From an uncultured Clostridia bacterium (GTDB lineage: Bacteria > Bacillota > Clostridia > TANB77 > CAG-508), in contig CAKPBB010000005.1 in assembly GCA_934140005.1 (NCBI GenBank), forward strand, positions 9,131 to 73,130: a stretch of 64,000 nucleotides of DNA. Reading direction: 5' to 3'. Positions 1 through 9,400 of the stretch are shown piece after piece. Below the pieces are notes generated by a model. That model saw only the letters and a list, made by a program, of their open reading frames with translations, did no database searches and was not told the origin of the DNA. The position numbers were made by a program, and so were the translations under genes. The first letter of the stretch is position 1. Each line of letters begins with the position of its first letter.

Positions 1-1327
1 TTAAAATATCTCTTATTCTATCAGATTCAGCCCAATTTTTATTAGTTCTAGCTTCATTTCTTTGATTTACTAGTTCTTGAATATCTTCTGGAATTTCATT
101 TTCTTCTTTTTGATAATTTTTCAAATCTAAACCTAATACTTCATCAAATTTTAATAATAAATTTTGATAATCTTTAGATTTATTTGGCTTTCTAATAATA
201 TCCCAAACAATGCTCATCGCCATTGGCATATTTAAATCATCATTTATTGCTTCATGAAATCTATTTTCTAGTTCAGAAAGCTCTTCTTCTGAAACTTTTT
301 CAGTACCTTCACTATGTTTTAAATATCCCTCTCTTAATCTACTAAGTGCTGTTTTAGCAGCATCCATAGCTTCCCAAGTAAAGTTTATTTTATTTCTATA
401 ATTTGAAGTAAAATTAAACATTCTATAAGTTAATGGTTCATATCCTTTTTCTTTTAAATCTTCTAGTGTATATAAGTTATTTAAGCTTTTTGACATTTTT
501 CCACCATTTACAGTTAAGAAATTAACATGCATCCAAAATCTTGCTGGAATTTTTCCACAAAATCCTTGAGCTTGCGCAATTTCATTTTCATGATGAATTG
601 GAATATGATCTATTCCACCAGTATGAATGTCAAACTCTTCTCCTAAATATTTATATCCCATTGCAGAACACTCTAAATGCCAACCTGGATAACATTTTCC
701 AAAGAATGTATCCCATTTCATAATATGATTTTCTGGTGCTTTTATCCAAAGTGCAAAATCAGAAATATTTTTCTTATTTTGATCAAAATCAACCCTTGCT
801 CCAGCCTTTTGGTCCTCTATTTTTTTACCTGATAAAATTCCATAATTTTTTAATTTTGAAGTATCAAAATAAATTGTATCATCAGTTTGATATGTATATC
901 CATTTTCAATTATTTTCTTAACATATTGTTCCATAACATCAATATGTTCTGTTGCTCTTGCAATTATTTCTGGTCTGTCTATATTCAACTTATCAATATC
1001 TTTTAGAAATGCTTTCATGTAGAACTCTGCTATTTCATAAGGATTTTTATTTTCTCTTCTAGCTGCTTTTAACATTTTGTCTTCACCTTCGTCAGCATCA
1101 GAAACTAAATGTCCAACATCAGTAATATTCATCACATGTTTTAGAGTATATCCATTATATTTTAAAACTCTTCTTAATGTATCCATAAACAAATATGCTC
1201 TTAAATTTCCTATATGTGCAAAATAATACACAGTTGGTCCACAAGTGTACATTCTAACTTCATTGCCTTTTAATGGCTCAAATTCTTGCTTTTCTTTAGT
1301 TAATGTATTATAGAAATATAATTTCAA
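1..1327 (-). CDS. cysS: cysteinyl-tRNA synthetase, 3' end cut by the window
   Basis: Charges tRNA-Cys with cysteine in the cytoplasm. About 442 residues are visible; the family is usually about 465, so only the last few are missing off the left edge. The start is a TTG preceded by AAAGGAG. Visible class I motifs are the zinc-ligand region CGPTVYY (residues 29-35), the HIGH-type box HIGN at 38-41 and KMSKS at about 277-281, with a WHMECSAM-like zinc-site stretch (CSAMGYKYLGEEFDIHTGG) between them. It is downstream of the penicillin-binding protein and separated from it by a hairpin, so it may have its own promoter. No T-box leader is visible in the short upstream gap. Identification is firm. 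Confidence 0.95.
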   Translation of the reverse strand, partial: MKLYFYNTLTKEKQEFEPLKGNEVRMYTCGPTVYYFAHIGNLRAYLFMDTLRRVLKYNGYTLKHVMNITDVGHLVSDADEGEDKMLKAARRENKNPYEIAEFYMKAFLKDIDKLNIDRPEIIARATEHIDVMEQYVKKIIENGYTYQTDDTIYFDTSKLKNYGILSGKKIEDQKAGARVDFDQNKKNISDFALWIKAPENHIMKWDTFFGKCYPGWHLECSAMGYKYLGEEFDIHTGGIDHIPIHHENEIAQAQGFCGKIPARFWMHVNFLTVNGGKMSKSLNNLYTLEDLKEKGYEPLTYRMFNFTSNYRNKINFTWEAMDAAKTALSRLREGYLKHSEGTEKVSEEELSELENRFHEAINDDLNMPMAMSIVWDIIRKPNKSKDYQNLLLKFDEVLGLDLKNYQKEENEIPEDIQELVNQRNEARTNKNWAESDRIRDIL

Positions 1328-1369
1328 AGTTTTTCTCCTTTTTTTAGATTTATATATAATTTTAATATA

Positions 1370-1396
1370 TTAGGAAAGTCTTAAAGACTTTCCTAA
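1370..1396 (-). terminator. hairpin between ponA-like gene and cysS
   Basis: A perfect inverted repeat (TAGGAAAGTCTT / AAGACTTTCCTA) sits just after the penicillin-binding protein stop codon. The following minus-strand bases are AT-rich but not a clean T run, so it is a probable rather than textbook terminator. Confidence 0.6.
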
Positions 1397-1409
1397 TATT
1401 TATAAAAAG

Positions 1410-4070
1410 TTAAGTTTCATCTGTGTCTGTTGTGGTATTAGTAGTATTTGTCGTGTTTGATGTATTACTTGTATTTGTTGTATTATTTGTTTTATTGGTA
1501 TTAGTTGTATTAGTTGTATTGCTTGTATTTGTTGTATTATTTGGTTTATTGGTATTGGTTGTATTAGTAGTATTCGTTGTATTTGCTGTATTGCTTGTAT
1601 TTGGCTTTGTATTTGGATTTTTCTCTGGTTCTTTTTCTGGCTGTTTTTCTGGTTCTTTGTTAGGTTTTGTTTCGGCCGGTTTTGTATGAATTGTACAAGT
1701 TTCTGTTGGAATATTGTATTCACCATTATAGTTAGTTGACCATCTTCCATTTTTTTCTTCTGGTGGTAATTCTGAATATGTTCTTTCTTCAGTTTCTGGA
1801 CAATATTCATTTGCTATTTTATTTGTTTCTGTACAAATTTTTAATTTTGTATGTCCTTCACATGTTGCTGGAACACTACCTTTTACAAATACTTCTGGAT
1901 AAGCCTCTGAGCAACTTCCACCTGCTACTTTTCCAGTTTTATTACATATTGCTGCTACAACTATATTTTCTGGTTCTTCAAACTCTTTTCCTTCTAATCC
2001 TTTATGAATATCAGTCATTACAGCATCCCAAATTTTTCCTGCTGGATTTCCTGAAAATACAACCTTTTCACTATATTCATATCCATACCAAGTTGCTGCT
2101 GTATAATAAGGAGTAAATCCACAAAGCCATCTATCAAAATTATCATTTGTTGTACCTGTTTTAGCTGCAACATCCATTCCAGCAATTTTACAATATGTTG
2201 CTGTACCATTAGCTCCTGTAACTGGTGCAGTTAAAATACTTTTTTCAATAAATGCATTTTCTTTTGACATTACTTGCTCTGAATCTTGTTTTGCTTCTAA
2301 TATTACATTTCCACTTGAATCTTCTACTTTTGTATAGAATGTTGGCTCTATATATACACCATCATTTGCAATTGCAGCATAAGCCATTGCCATTTGAAGT
2401 GATGATGCACCATCATCTAATCCACCTAAAGCTAAACTTAATCCTTCATCTTTTAATCCTGTAATTCCTACTTTTTCACAAAATTTGATTGATTTATCAA
2501 CACCAATTAAAGATAAAGCTTTAACATGAGGAATATTAGCTGATATTTCAATTGCTTGACGCATACTCATAAGTCCTTTATAACCTATATACCACTCTTT
2601 TGGAGTATATCCACCACCAAATTCTGTTGCTCCATCATAAAAAGTTGTTGCTGCTGTAATTGTTCCACTTTCTAGTCCTGGTGCAATTACTGAAATAGGT
2701 TTCATTGAAGAACCTGTTTGTTTTTTCAAACTTGTTGGCCAATTGAAATAACCTAGTTTTGTCTTCTTAAGTTCATCTTGAGTTCCTGCACCACAAGCAA
2801 CTACTTGACCCGTTGTATGATCTACTATTGTCATTGTTGCCATTGATGTTTGCTTTTTACTTGGTGATTGTCTCTTATAATCTGTACTTGTAATTACTTC
2901 TTCTACTTTATTTTGAATGTCTGTATCTTGAGTTGTATAAATCTTTAAACCACTACTATATAAATATACATCAACCATGTCGGCAGACATTCCTTTTTCT
3001 TCCATAAGTTGTTGCTTTATTTGATTTATAGCAGCTTCTGTATGATAAGAAACATCAACCGTTGTTTTAGCTCCATCACCTTGTTTGAAATTTAATCCAT
3101 TATCAACATCTGCAACAGCTTGATTATATTCTTCTTCATTTTGAATATATCCAACTTCTTTCATTTTTGCTAAAACAGTCTTTGTTCTTTTCTTTATTTT
3201 CTCTGTCATTTTGTCTTTTTTCTCTTGATTACCTTCATAATCTTCAAAAGGCTTATATGTTCCTGGTGCATTATTTATACCTGCTAAATATGCACATTCT
3301 GCCAAACTTAAATCTTTAACATCTTTATCAAAATAATATATTGCACCTAAAGCAACACCATTTATATCATTTCCACCTATGTATATAGTATTTAAATATA
3401 ATTCAAGAATTTGGCTCTTTGAAAGTATATGTTCAACTTGAATTGCTTTTGCCATTTCTTTTACTTTTCTTGTAACCCCTGCTAATGCTGTATTATCTTT
3501 TTCTTTTGTGATATTTTTTACTAATTGTTGTGTAATAGTACTACCACCAAAAGATGAATTTCCAGCATGCATTATAAAGTTCACAGTTGCATATGTTGTT
3601 CTATAAATATCCACACCTGAGTGTTCATAAAATCTTTCATCTTCGATAGCAACATAAGCTTTTGGCAAATATTCTGCCATATCTGATAAACTTACACATT
3701 TTCTTTTTTCTCCACTACTTAATGATGCAATTTCATTACCATTTTTATCATAAACAGTAGAATTTTCAAATTTTATAACAAGTTCATCCTCACTAATTTT
3801 TAGTTCATCTCCAAAAAGACCAAAGAATGTTCCTGCTAAAATTCCACCACCAACTATTACAAGTAACATAAATATAACTAAAAATATCTTTATGCAAGTT
3901 GCAATTCTAGGATGTCTATATTTGAATTTCTTTTTACCATTTTTTGAATTTTTTACTTTATCTGTTCCGATAACTGTTGTCTCATCTTTATTAATATTCT
4001 TTTTAGTTTTTTTATTTGTTTCTGTTGTTTTAAATCTTCGTGTTTCGCCATTTTTTCCGTTTGAACTCAT
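1410..4070 (-). CDS. class A penicillin-binding protein (PBP1A type)
   Basis: Bifunctional peptidoglycan synthase: an N-terminal glycosyltransferase polymerises lipid II and a C-terminal transpeptidase cross-links the stems. The 886-residue protein has a lysine-rich cytoplasmic N-terminus, one membrane anchor at about 58-84, a GT51 domain (EDERFYEHSG; GGSTITQQLVKN), and a transpeptidase domain with SSMK, SAN and KTGT motifs in order. A short cysteine-containing region follows, then a Lys/Pro/Glu linker and a roughly 60-residue tail made almost entirely of Asn and Thr (TNTTNTN-type units), which should lie outside the membrane in the wall. The start has an AAGGAGG site at good spacing. It may be transcribed alone. 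Confidence 0.95.
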   Translation of the reverse strand: MSSNGKNGETRRFKTTETNKKTKKNINKDETTVIGTDKVKNSKNGKKKFKYRHPRIATCIKIFLVIFMLLVIVGGGILAGTFFGLFGDELKISEDELVIKFENSTVYDKNGNEIASLSSGEKRKCVSLSDMAEYLPKAYVAIEDERFYEHSGVDIYRTTYATVNFIMHAGNSSFGGSTITQQLVKNITKEKDNTALAGVTRKVKEMAKAIQVEHILSKSQILELYLNTIYIGGNDINGVALGAIYYFDKDVKDLSLAECAYLAGINNAPGTYKPFEDYEGNQEKKDKMTEKIKKRTKTVLAKMKEVGYIQNEEEYNQAVADVDNGLNFKQGDGAKTTVDVSYHTEAAINQIKQQLMEEKGMSADMVDVYLYSSGLKIYTTQDTDIQNKVEEVITSTDYKRQSPSKKQTSMATMTIVDHTTGQVVACGAGTQDELKKTKLGYFNWPTSLKKQTGSSMKPISVIAPGLESGTITAATTFYDGATEFGGGYTPKEWYIGYKGLMSMRQAIEISANIPHVKALSLIGVDKSIKFCEKVGITGLKDEGLSLALGGLDDGASSLQMAMAYAAIANDGVYIEPTFYTKVEDSSGNVILEAKQDSEQVMSKENAFIEKSILTAPVTGANGTATYCKIAGMDVAAKTGTTNDNFDRWLCGFTPYYTAATWYGYEYSEKVVFSGNPAGKIWDAVMTDIHKGLEGKEFEEPENIVVAAICNKTGKVAGGSCSEAYPEVFVKGSVPATCEGHTKLKICTETNKIANEYCPETEERTYSELPPEEKNGRWSTNYNGEYNIPTETCTIHTKPAETKPNKEPEKQPEKEPEKNPNTKPNTSNTANTTNTTNTTNTNKPNNTTNTSNTTNTTNTNKTNNTTNTSNTSNTTNTTNTTTDTDET

Positions 4071-4231
4071 ATTTCCTCCTTTTAGTATAGTTTTAAATAT
4101 ACAATGGTATTATACCATAAATTTGTAAAATATAAAGCTTTTTTAATAAATTTAATAATTGTTTAAAATTTAGTTTTATATAGCATAACTATAAGTTTTG
4201 AAATAAGCTTTCGAATATGAATAAAAAAATT

Positions 4232-5095
4232 TTAGAAATTCAATACATCTTTTACACTTAATATTGGTTCTGCACCTTCTTTAATCAATTTATTGCAACC
4301 AGCAGATTGTTTTGAATATATTCCACCAGGTACAGCATACACATCTTTTCCCTGTTCTAATGCAAAATCAACAGTTATAAAGCTTCCACTATTTAATCCT
4401 GCTTCTACAACAATTATCTTATCACTTATACCACTTATTATTCTATTTCTTGCTGGAAAATGCCATCTTTCTGCATTTGAATCTATAGAATATTCAGAAA
4501 TTACACAACCATCATTTTTTAAAATTTCTTCATATAACTTTATATTTTCTTTTGGATAAATTTTATTATCCCTTATACCATTTCCTAAAACAGCAACTGT
4601 TTTCTTACATTTTCCAAGTAAAGCTCCAATATGTGAATACTTATCAATTCCATTTGCAAGTCCACTAACAATTCCAATATTGTTATTTGATAATTCTCTT
4701 GCAATTGATATTGCAACTTTTTTTCCATATTCACTAGCATTCCTACTTCCAACCATTGCTATCATTTCCTCTGATAAAAGTTTTGTATTTCCCTTTATAT
4801 ATATTACTACTGGTCTATCTTTTATATTCTTTAATTTTTCAGGATAATTATTCTCATTGCAATTATAAATATAGATACTATTGTTTTCGATATATTTTAA
4901 TTCATTTTCTAAATTTATTCTATTTTTCACACTCAAAATTTCAGAAATCTTTTCATTTTCTAAACCAAAATATCTTAAATCTTTTTCTGTTAAATTCCAT
5001 ATATTTTTAGGAGTTACAAAATGATTTAATAACTTTAGTTTAGCATTATTTGATAACTTTAACTTTGAAAACCATATATTATATTCTTTTTCCAT
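4232..5095 (-). CDS. dprA: DNA processing protein DprA/Smf
   Basis: Loads RecA on incoming single-stranded DNA during transformation and is widespread even in bacteria not known to be competent. The 287-residue product has the Rossmann-like DNA_processg_A core with GSRNAS (about residue 115), SGLANGID and GIRDNKIYP segments. It ends at ILSVKDVLNF, so it lacks the winged-helix C-terminal domain of longer DprA proteins. In many Firmicutes dprA precedes topA; here topA is absent and the next downstream gene is the penicillin-binding protein. Confidence 0.93.
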   Translation of the reverse strand: MEKEYNIWFSKLKLSNNAKLKLLNHFVTPKNIWNLTEKDLRYFGLENEKISEILSVKNRINLENELKYIENNSIYIYNCNENNYPEKLKNIKDRPVVIYIKGNTKLLSEEMIAMVGSRNASEYGKKVAISIARELSNNNIGIVSGLANGIDKYSHIGALLGKCKKTVAVLGNGIRDNKIYPKENIKLYEEILKNDGCVISEYSIDSNAERWHFPARNRIISGISDKIIVVEAGLNSGSFITVDFALEQGKDVYAVPGGIYSKQSAGCNKLIKEGAEPILSVKDVLNF

Positions 5096-5185
5096 TTAAC
5101 CGCCTTTTCTCTATACTTTTTCATATAACTAATCTTCATTGGTTAATATTTAATTAAAAAACTTCTAAAAACTTACGTTTACCAC

Positions 5186-5218
5186 AAAAAGAGCATAAGT
5201 TTAAAACTTATGCCCCTT
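5186..5218 (-). terminator. rho-independent terminator after folD
   Basis: GCATAAGTTT / AAACTTATGC stem followed on the minus strand by TCTTTTT, just downstream of the folD stop. Confidence 0.8.
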
Positions 5219-5258
5219 TATTTAATTTTCATAATATTTATAATTTTGTATTTAATTA

Positions 5259-6110
5259 TTATTCTTTAATACTATCTTTAGCTGCTTTTACAACATTATT
5301 TATAAGCATTGCAATTGTCATTGGTCCAACCCCACCTGGAACTGGTGTAATATAGCTAGCTTTTGGAAATATATTTTCATAATCTACATCTCCACATAAT
5401 TTTCCATTATCCAATCTATTTATCCCTACATCAATTACAACAGCACCATCTTTTACCATATCACTAGTAACAAATTTAGGCTTTCCTATAGCAGCAATTA
5501 TTATATCTGCATTTTTTGTTATTTCTTTAATATTTTTAGTTTTTGAATGACATACCGTTACTGTTGCATTTTTATTTAGCATACATTGTATTAAAGGTTT
5601 TCCAACAATATTACTTCTACCTAAAATAACAACATTTTTTCCCTCTGTTTCTATATTATATGCTTCAAGCATTTTAACAATTCCATAAGGTGTGCAAGAA
5701 ATAAATGCATCTAAACCAATTGCTAATTTTCCAACATTTACTGCATTAAATCCATCTACATCTTTTTCTGGTAAAATTCTTTGAAAAGCTTTTTGAATAT
5801 CTATATGTTTAGGTATAGGACTTTGTAAGAGTATTCCATGAATACTTTTATCAGCATTCAAATTATCAATTGTTTTTAAAAGCTTATCTTCTGATGTATT
5901 TTCATCAAAAAGAAACTCTTCAAATTCTATCCCTGCTTTTTCGCAAGCTTTTGATTTATTTTTTACATATACCTGTGAAGCACTATCATTGCCAACCATT
6001 ACTACAGCTAATTTGGGTACAATACCTTTTTCTTTTAATTTATCTACTTCTACTTTTAATTCTTCTCTAATTTCTTTAGCAAGCTCTTTGCCATTTATTA
6101 TTTCTGCCAT
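5259..6110 (-). CDS. folD: bifunctional methylenetetrahydrofolate dehydrogenase / methenyl-THF cyclohydrolase
   Basis: Interconverts 5,10-methylene-, 5,10-methenyl- and 10-formyl-tetrahydrofolate, feeding purine and formyl-Met synthesis. At 283 residues it is full length. The catalytic YVKNKSKACEKAGI segment (Tyr and Lys of the active site), GILLQSPIP, the NADP-binding GRSNIVGKPL and PVPGGVGPMT are all present. It is immediately downstream of uppP on the same strand, with a 26-base gap, so the two are probably cotranscribed. Confidence 0.97.
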   Translation of the reverse strand: MAEIINGKELAKEIREELKVEVDKLKEKGIVPKLAVVMVGNDSASQVYVKNKSKACEKAGIEFEEFLFDENTSEDKLLKTIDNLNADKSIHGILLQSPIPKHIDIQKAFQRILPEKDVDGFNAVNVGKLAIGLDAFISCTPYGIVKMLEAYNIETEGKNVVILGRSNIVGKPLIQCMLNKNATVTVCHSKTKNIKEITKNADIIIAAIGKPKFVTSDMVKDGAVVIDVGINRLDNGKLCGDVDYENIFPKASYITPVPGGVGPMTIAMLINNVVKAAKDSIKE

Positions 6111-6136
6111 TATGTTTTCCTTCCAATATAATTTTA

Positions 6137-6940
6137 TTATCTAAATAAAATACAAGCAATTATTACTATACCAAATATAATTCTATAAATAGCAAATACT
6201 TTATAACTTCCTTTTTTCAAATAATTTAATAAGAACTTAATTACGAAAAGTCCTACTATAAAACTAGCTAAAATTCCAGCTACAAAAGCCGCATCAAAGA
6301 CAAATGAACTGATATTAGCTAAAGCTGCTGCTAAAGTAATTGGTGCTGCAAGCATAAAAGAAAACCTAGCTGCACTTTCTCTATCTAGTTTAAGCATTCT
6401 TCCAACTGTCATTGTAATTCCAGAACGAGAAACTCCTGGAAATGCTGCTGCAATAGCTTGTGAAATACCAATTAAAATTGATTGCTTTAATGTGATATCC
6501 TCATATTTAACTTCTGATTTTGCTTTTTTATCAACTATGTATAAAACAATACCCATAACAATTAAAGCAACTGCTATAAATATCATTTGTACATTCAGAT
6601 TGTCTCCAATGATTTTTTCGCTTATTTTATCCAATACTAAACTTAAAATTCCTGCTGGAATTGTAGCTGCAACTAAATACCAAAATATCTTGCCATCAGT
6701 TGAGTCTTCTTTTTTGATAGCCTTTTTATATCCACCAACAATTAAATTTATCCAATCTTTGAAAAAATAAATTCCTATTGCAAGTAAAGTTCCTATATGT
6801 AGTGCCACATCAAAAGATTCTGGCATTTGTTCCCAACCTAATAACCATGGAAAAACATTTAAATGTCCTGAACTTGATATTGGTAAAAATTCTGTAAGTC
6901 CTTGGACAATTCCTAATATAATAGCATGTATAATACTCAT
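6137..6940 (-). CDS. uppP: undecaprenyl-diphosphatase (UppP/BacA)
   Basis: Membrane enzyme that removes a phosphate from undecaprenyl pyrophosphate to recycle the lipid carrier for peptidoglycan; overproduction gives bacitracin resistance in other species. The 267-residue protein has about eight hydrophobic helices, the TEFLPISSSGHL motif near residue 16 with the catalytic Glu/Ser region, and PGVSRSGITM in the second half. The length matches the family. Confidence 0.96.
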   Translation of the reverse strand: MSIIHAIILGIVQGLTEFLPISSSGHLNVFPWLLGWEQMPESFDVALHIGTLLAIGIYFFKDWINLIVGGYKKAIKKEDSTDGKIFWYLVAATIPAGILSLVLDKISEKIIGDNLNVQMIFIAVALIVMGIVLYIVDKKAKSEVKYEDITLKQSILIGISQAIAAAFPGVSRSGITMTVGRMLKLDRESAARFSFMLAAPITLAAALANISSFVFDAAFVAGILASFIVGLFVIKFLLNYLKKGSYKVFAIYRIIFGIVIIACILFR

Positions 6941-7002
6941 TTTTTTATTCCTTTCTATTGTTCAATTTTATTTATATTCTTAATTTACTAATGAATATCT
7001 TA

Positions 7003-7872
7003 TTAAAGTTCTTTTAAAACATGATATAAAGTTTCCTTTATATAAATAGCAGATGTTAATGGTGCTACTTTTCCTGGTAAAGATAAAGCCCAAATCAATT
7101 TCAAATCTTTTTCTTTAGCTGCTTTTCTATCAACTCCACCTGGATTAGATGCTAAATCTATAATAACTGCATCTTTATTTACTAATTCTAATCTATCTTT
7201 GTCTAGTATTTGGAATGGAATTGTGCTTATTATTATTTCAAATTCTCCTAAATGTTCATTTAAATTATTTAGATGAATTGGTTCATATCCATAAGCTTTT
7301 ATCCAAGCTATATCTTCATTTTTTCTAGCCTCACAATAAACCTTAGCGCCTATTCCGTCAAGCATTTTTGCTAAAACTTTTCCAATTCTACCAAATCCCA
7401 TAATTAAGACTTTACTACCATGCAAAGTTTTTTGAGTTTCTTCCATAGCAATTTGAATAGTTCCTTCTGCTGTAGCTATTGTGTTTAAAACAGTAAATTC
7501 TTCTCTTTTTAATAAATCAATATATTGTATATTTGCTTGTTCCAATTTTCTTTTTGTTTCTTCTACAATATTTCCTGCTATTAAAGTTTTTCCTGCTATA
7601 CAAGAAATAAATTCATCAACATTAAGTTTTATATTACTAAATGGCATTGATAAATTTTTTCTATCACTTGATAATGGTATCGGTCCTACTACAACCTTTG
7701 AATTTTTTACAGTTTCTGTAACTGTTGGACACATTTCAATTTTTTCTATTTTTTGCAAATCTTCTGACATTTCTAGCCCATAAGTATAAACTGTATATCC
7801 ATCTTTTACTAGCATTTCAATAAGTTTAACAATTCGTAGGTCTCCGCCTACAACAGCTATTGATTTTTCCAC
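7003..7872 (-). CDS. dpaA: dipicolinate synthase subunit A
   Basis: NAD(P)-dependent subunit of dipicolinate synthase, which makes the spore-core compound dipicolinic acid from a lysine-pathway intermediate in the mother cell. The 289 residues show an N-terminal SpoVFA-type domain (VVGGDLRIVKLIEMLV), a second Rossmann fold with GFGRIGKVLA at about residue 155, and DLASNPGG near the C-terminus. The usual partner dpaB is not adjacent. A 3-deoxy or hydroxyacid dehydrogenase relative is the alternative, but the N-terminal motif favours DpaA. Its presence suggests a sporulating ancestor. Confidence 0.88.
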   Translation of the reverse strand: MEKSIAVVGGDLRIVKLIEMLVKDGYTVYTYGLEMSEDLQKIEKIEMCPTVTETVKNSKVVVGPIPLSSDRKNLSMPFSNIKLNVDEFISCIAGKTLIAGNIVEETKRKLEQANIQYIDLLKREEFTVLNTIATAEGTIQIAMEETQKTLHGSKVLIMGFGRIGKVLAKMLDGIGAKVYCEARKNEDIAWIKAYGYEPIHLNNLNEHLGEFEIIISTIPFQILDKDRLELVNKDAVIIDLASNPGGVDRKAAKEKDLKLIWALSLPGKVAPLTSAIYIKETLYHVLKEL

Positions 7873-7945
7873 TTTACTTTCATTCCTTTCTATGCTTTTG
7901 TATTTATAATATATTATATTTTCTTTTGAATTATTTATGTATCAA

Positions 7946-9286
7946 TTATGATGGTGTTCCATCATCTTCTTGCTTTGTTCTTTCTATACCTTCTTGGTCT
8001 ATCGCATTAAGCATTTCTTGATACTCATCTTTTTCTTTCAATTGTTTTAACTTTTCTTGATTTATTATTTCACTAACTCTTTCTATTGTTCTTTGTCTTG
8101 TTGTATTTTCACTTATATCTTGTATTAAAGAATATGTATCTTCCAAATACTCCTGTGTTGCTTTTTCTTGATTTACTAGAATATGTGATTCTTCTAATTC
8201 TTTTACTTCTTCTTCAATTTCTTTTCTTCTATCTTTTTCTGACTCATCATCCATTTTAACAGAAACAGTTATAAGTTCCTTTATTTCTTGAAAAGCTTTT
8301 TCTTTTGTAGCTCTTTTTAGTAGTCTATGATCTAACTCAATTGATTTATTTAAAAATTCTAAAGCTTTATCTTTTTCACCTCTTCTTGCATAAATTCTCG
8401 CCAATTGATAATAAGACATAGCTTCTAAGTTCTTATCATATAAGCTTTCTTTAAAATATTGTTCCGCCAAATTATATTCTTTTTCAATTAAAGCTAATTG
8501 TCCTAAATTATATTTTGTTCCCCATAGTTTATGATTTATTGACGCAGCTCTTTCATACATATCCTTAGCCATTTGAAAATCATTTAATCTTGTATATACA
8601 ATTCCAAGATTATAATACAATTCAAAATCTGCTGGTCTAAATTTTAAAGCATTCTCATACACACTAGCTGCCTCTTTAAACCTTTCTTGTTCACAAAGCA
8701 TATCTCCTAGTAAACAAGATGCTTCATACATATCTGGTTTATTCCTAACTAATTTTTCAAGCATTTCTATTGCTTCATCTTTTTTTCCTAAATCTCTTAA
8801 TAATTCAGAAATTTTATAATATGAATCATAGTCATTCTTTTTTAAATCGATAGCAGTTACATATTCATCAATTGCTTTTCGCATTCCACCTTCTTTTTCA
8901 TAAATAACAGCTAATAATTTATGAGCATAATAACTATCTGGATATTTTGAAACAAGCTTGCTTAAAATAGCTTTTGCACCTTTAGTATCTCCTATAAAAT
9001 TCAAACAATTTGCCAAAAAAACATTTAAAATTTCTGAAAAATTTATTTCCTTCCATTCTAGATATATAATTAAAACTGGCAATATAATAGACAACAAATA
9101 TCGTAAGCTTCTAAAAAAGAAGTTTGCCTTTATTCTTAATTTTATTTCAAAAAAACTAATTGCTATTCCAAATCCCTGCAATGTCAATAATATTATATAA
9201 TTAGAGTCATCTTTTCTGATTATTTTGAAAAAGATAATGATAAATAAGGAAAAAGCTAGTAAACTAAATATTACATTTTCAAGCAA
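7946..9286 (-). CDS. membrane-anchored tetratricopeptide repeat protein
   Basis: 446 residues. Two to three hydrophobic helices occupy roughly the first 85 residues, followed by about seven to eight TPR units (for example YPDSYYAHKLLAVIYEKEG, KPDMYEASCLLGDMLCEQ) up to about residue 340, then a charged helical C-terminus rich in Glu and Lys. TPR arrays are protein-protein scaffolds; the partner is unknown. It is a single gene with its own flanks between dpaA and nrnA. No catalytic motif is visible. Confidence 0.8.
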   Translation of the reverse strand: MLENVIFSLLAFSLFIIIFFKIIRKDDSNYIILLTLQGFGIAISFFEIKLRIKANFFFRSLRYLLSIILPVLIIYLEWKEINFSEILNVFLANCLNFIGDTKGAKAILSKLVSKYPDSYYAHKLLAVIYEKEGGMRKAIDEYVTAIDLKKNDYDSYYKISELLRDLGKKDEAIEMLEKLVRNKPDMYEASCLLGDMLCEQERFKEAASVYENALKFRPADFELYYNLGIVYTRLNDFQMAKDMYERAASINHKLWGTKYNLGQLALIEKEYNLAEQYFKESLYDKNLEAMSYYQLARIYARRGEKDKALEFLNKSIELDHRLLKRATKEKAFQEIKELITVSVKMDDESEKDRRKEIEEEVKELEESHILVNQEKATQEYLEDTYSLIQDISENTTRQRTIERVSEIINQEKLKQLKEKDEYQEMLNAIDQEGIERTKQEDDGTPS

Positions 9287-9373
9287 ATTATTTCCTCCAT
9301 TCCATATTCACATTTTCTTAAACTTTTTTGATTATATCATATAGAATCTTTCAAAACAAGATTTTTAAGCATA

Positions 9374-9400
9374 AAAAAACTCTATTGTTAAATAGAGTTT
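9374..9400 (-). terminator. terminator of the rimP-nusA-infB-rbfA-nrnA operon
   Basis: AAACTCTATT / AATAGAGTTT stem with a TTTTTTT run on the minus strand. It overlaps the last codon of nrnA, so the operon ends here. Confidence 0.85.

Noticed and set aside
1260..1410. T-box riboswitch before cysS
   Set aside because: The leader is only about 80 bases and lacks the specifier and antiterminator motifs; the same holds for trpS.
4232..5095. Competence gene cluster
   Set aside because: dprA is widespread in non-competent bacteria and no other com genes are near.
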